DNA of 64,000 nucleotides from Thioalkalivibrio paradoxus ARh 1 (GTDB lineage: Bacteria > Pseudomonadota > Gammaproteobacteria > Ectothiorhodospirales > Ectothiorhodospiraceae), in contig NZ_CP007029.1 in assembly GCF_000227685.2 (NCBI RefSeq), positions 400,047 through 464,046 of the forward strand, given 5' to 3'. Both the position numbers and the translations under genes were made by a program. Below, piece after piece: positions 62,190 to 64,000 of the stretch. A model generated the notes under the pieces. That model was not told the DNA's origin, did not search any database, and saw only the letters and a program-made list of their open reading frames with translations. Position 1 is the stretch's first letter; every line of letters begins with the position of its first letter.

Positions 62190-62621
62190 TTACTTCTCAG
62201 CTGGCCGATTCGTCTGGAGCCAGTTCTCCACCCGCAGTCCGGGCACGCGCTGGAATTCTCGCTGGTTGTCGGTGACGACCGTGGCGCCGAGTGCCAAGGC
62301 GTGCGCCGCGATCAGGAGGTCATTCGGGCCGATGGGCTGTCCGGTCTGCTCGAGTTGCAGACGGAGCCGCCCGTATTCGCGATCTGAGGGTAGGTCGAGC
62401 GGCTCTACGCGCATGGCACCAAGGACCTTCTCCACCTGCTCCGTCAGCGCTACGGATCCCCGCTTCGCTGCACCGAACCGTAGTCCGGCAGCAGCGATGA
62501 TGGAGGTGCAGACCGCGTGCTCACCGACCCTCTCGATCCCGCGTTTGACGATTCCCTGAGGGTGGCGCACCAGATCGGAGAGGATGTTGGTATCCAGTAG
62601 GAAAAGCGGTGTGTCCGTCAC
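62190..62621 (-). CDS. vapC: VapC-type PIN toxin with substituted catalytic Glu
   Basis: A 143-aa PIN-domain protein: FLLDTNILSDLVRHP, PIGPNDLLIAAHALALGATV and VVTDNQREFQRVPGLRVENW are intact. At the second acidic position relatives read TSIIAAELRFG; here it is TSIIAAAGLRFG with Gly46 (codon GGA, one transition from GAA). Loss of this Glu should cripple metal binding. Overlaps the antitoxin gene by 4 nt. Confidence 0.88.
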   Translation of the reverse strand: MTDTPLFLLDTNILSDLVRHPQGIVKRGIERVGEHAVCTSIIAAAGLRFGAAKRGSVALTEQVEKVLGAMRVEPLDLPSDREYGRLRLQLEQTGQPIGPNDLLIAAHALALGATVVTDNQREFQRVPGLRVENWLQTNRPAEK

Positions 62622-62857
62622 AGGCGTACGTCGTCCAGCGCGCCGAGCCCGGAATCAATATTGGGGAACGCTTCTTCGAGATCGTGCAGTGTGGCCAGTG
62701 TGGCAAGGAGTCCCTTGCGCCGGACGGGCTCGATCACGAGGCGGTCGTCTTCCCGATAGATGACGGCTTCTTCTGTGTCCAGTTCGAACTCCCGCGGAAT
62801 CCGGACCGCTTGGTTACGGCCGTTGCGGAAGAGTCGGACATGACGGGTGGTTTCCAT
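62618..62857 (-). CDS. vapB: VapB-type antitoxin (SpoVT/AbrB fold)
   Basis: A 79-aa antitoxin: METTRHVRLFRNGRNQAVRI, PREFELDTEEAVIYREDDRL, VIEPVRRKGLLATLATL. This is the AbrB/MazE-like VapB family. The ATG at 62857 is preceded by AAGG. Cognate of the downstream vapC. Confidence 0.9.
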   Translation of the reverse strand: METTRHVRLFRNGRNQAVRIPREFELDTEEAVIYREDDRLVIEPVRRKGLLATLATLHDLEEAFPNIDSGLGALDDVRL

Positions 62858-63060
62858 CTCGGCACCTTCGGAACCTCGGCATATGCTCAAGCATCTGCCA
62901 TCACTCCGTCTTGCTGCAAGGGGCTGGGTCAAATTGCCCTCTTCCCTGCACGACGCATTACAGGGCGGGTGGCGATCGCACAAGGAGTTCAGTTCGGCCC
63001 TTGCAACAAGGGAAACGTCTGGGTGCTATAGTCCTACCACGCTGAATTCATGGTGGACTG

Positions 63061-63454
63061 ATGCCATCTCAAGCAACCGGCGCCAATGATCGGGGCCCGA
63101 TCTCCGCGTCGGATCGAGTGACGAGCCTGGCATCGGAGGCCGCGGGCATCATACGGGAGGAGCTCGGAGCGTCTTCTCGAATCCTCTGGTTCGGATCCTG
63201 GGTCAGGGGGGCCGCGCGGCCACATTCCGACATTGACCTGGCGGTCATCCCGCCGAAGGGCGTGACCAGCCGTGACTGGAGCCGCTTGCGCGAGCGAATC
63301 GAAGAGATCCCGACGTTGTTACAGCTTTGACCTGATCGATCTGACCGAGTCGAGCGAGGCACTGCGCTCGGAGATCGACAACACGGAGTCCCGGTGTGAA
63401 TCCGCACCTTGGCAGTTTCAACAAGCCGCTGGATCGACTGGCGGAAGCTCGTGA
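63061..63454 (+). pseudogene. Frameshifted MNT-domain nucleotidyltransferase
   Basis: From ATG 63061 the frame gives ILWFGSWVRGAARPHSDIDL with an intact GSx10DxD and ends prematurely at 63330. The continuation expected for the family (YSFDLIDLTESSEALRSEI) lies in another frame from about 63317, so a frameshift occurred within TTGTTACAGC. A second MNT antitoxin that is no longer made whole. Confidence 0.75.
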
Positions 63455-63530
63455 TGCTTCAGCCGCATGTACACAAAGGGGTCGCCCAGGAACCTGGGAG
63501 GACTCATGCGCTCCTTGCGCGAGCGGATAG
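63396..63530 (+). pseudogene. HEPN substrate-binding partner, N-terminal fragment
   Basis: From GTG 63396: VNPHLGSFNKPLDRLAEARD, the start of HI0074-type HEPN proteins that pair with MNT enzymes. After about 24 residues similarity is lost (SAACTQRGRP...) and a stop follows. The rest is not found. Confidence 0.6.
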
Positions 63531-63677
63531 CTGCAGAAAGTGGGTGTCCCGGAGTTGCCGCAGCTGGCCGTTTCCTTGGCGCGGATGTGTTGCGCGCGGG
63601 GGCAGCGCCCGAGCGCGCGGATCGGGGGCGCGGGTGCATCGTGCGAGGACGCCTTCCGCGGAACCCGACTTGCTGAT
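63531..63677. other. Short stretch of no recognisable gene
   Basis: GC-rich sequence between the HEPN fragment and the last antitoxin operator; frames on the plus strand show no domain. Confidence 0.4.
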
Positions 63678-63699
63678 ATGGTACCGAATTCGATACCAT
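63678..63699. promoter_or_regulatory. Imperfect 22-bp palindrome, operator of the last Phd gene
   Basis: ATGGTACCGAA / TTCGATACCAT is a dyad with one mismatched pair, 37 nt upstream of the antitoxin ATG, and partly A/T-rich. Confidence 0.55.
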
Positions 63700-63735
63700 T
63701 TAGAGGTCGTAATTCAGTTACGCGGAGTGCGCCAA

Positions 63736-63996
63736 ATGACCCTGATGCCAGCGCAAGAGATCAAGCGTCGTGGAATATCCGCCGTTGACGAGGCGCTTGC
63801 GCTTGGACCCGTGCACATCATCAAGAACAACCAACCGCAGTATGTCGTACTGAGTGAGTCCGCCTATCGGGAACTGCTCGAGGCACAGGAAGAAGCGACC
63901 ATCGCGCGTGTTCGCGCATCGCTCGAGGACGCGGCTGCAGGCAGAGTGACCCGCCACGATTCCGCTGAAGCTTTGCTCAAACACCTGTCGGATTGA
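63736..63996 (+). CDS. Phd/YefM-family antitoxin, toxin partner outside window
   Basis: An 86-aa protein: MTLMPAQEIKRRGISAVDEA, LGPVHIIKNNQPQYVVLSES, AYRELLEAQEEATIARVRAS. Prevent-host-death type antitoxin. A toxin gene should follow beyond base 64000. Confidence 0.85.
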   Translation: MTLMPAQEIKRRGISAVDEALALGPVHIIKNNQPQYVVLSESAYRELLEAQEEATIARVRASLEDAAAGRVTRHDSAEALLKHLSD

Positions 63997-64000
63997 AGCC

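Overview
The window is GC-rich bacterial chromosome from a gammaproteobacterium. Gene content and order (priA-argS-SPOR protein, split pntAA/pntAB/pntB, hemH, a tungstate/molybdate island with a membrane formate dehydrogenase, DUF3305/DUF3306/DUF6494 proteins) look like a sulfur-oxidising member of the Ectothiorhodospiraceae, for example Thioalkalivibrio. That placement is inference from gene content, not from a marker gene.

Layout. 1-8.1 kb: one minus-strand type I restriction-modification operon (half-HsdS, HsdM, RhuM-like, HsdS, Fic, HsdR), largely joined by 4-nt overlaps; hsdR runs off the left edge. 8.2-9.5 kb: a decayed feoB and its small Cys-rich companion. 9.5-14.9 kb: accessory stretch with an intact higBA, an orphan frameshifted antidote gene, a His-rich Spy/CpxP-like protein, a DUF4382 lipoprotein and two decayed genes. 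14.9-27 kb: core genes hrpA, a SPOR-domain protein, argS, priA and the three-gene proton-translocating transhydrogenase. 27-31.6 kb: HNH nuclease, ferrochelatase, a molybdopterin-binding-domain protein, a 2OG-Fe(II) oxygenase and a lipoprotein. 31.6-36.2 kb: a four-gene envelope cluster (YbhN/UPF0104-type membrane protein, GT2 transferase, ArnT/PMT-type transferase, PAP2 phosphatase) with overlapping genes.

36.2-56.6 kb is a coherent tungsten/molybdenum-cofactor and formate dehydrogenase island: a HTH/binding-protein-like regulator, a TupBCA-type tungstate ABC transporter, moaA, a sigma-54 activator whose receiver domain lacks the phosphorylatable Asp, mobA, moeA, DUF6494, then a minus-strand formate dehydrogenase operon (DUF3305, DUF3306, multi-[4Fe-4S] protein, TorD-like chaperone, Tat-signal small protein, Cys-type catalytic subunit, FeS subunit, lipoprotein, cytochrome b subunit), and divergently fdhD plus a second HTH/binding-protein-like regulator paralogous to the first. 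A well-spaced -24/-12 element and an upstream 9+3+9 palindrome precede the operon, suggesting sigma-54 control by the island's own activator.

56.7 kb to the end: a PQQ-type sugar dehydrogenase lipoprotein, then about 6 kb packed with toxin-antitoxin modules in all states of repair: MntA-HepT, Phd-VapC, DinJ with a YafQ cut by a group II intron remnant, a truncated RelE with a Phd/Xre antitoxin, DUF4258-DUF2283, an Rpn-like fragment, VapBC with a substituted catalytic Glu, a frameshifted MNT/HEPN pair, and a Phd antitoxin whose toxin lies past the right edge.

A family of about 190-bp hairpin repeats (GTAGGGCGGAA...TTCCGCCCTAC ends) occurs in four near-full copies, two of them in tandem. I saw no rRNA, tRNA or CRISPR array.
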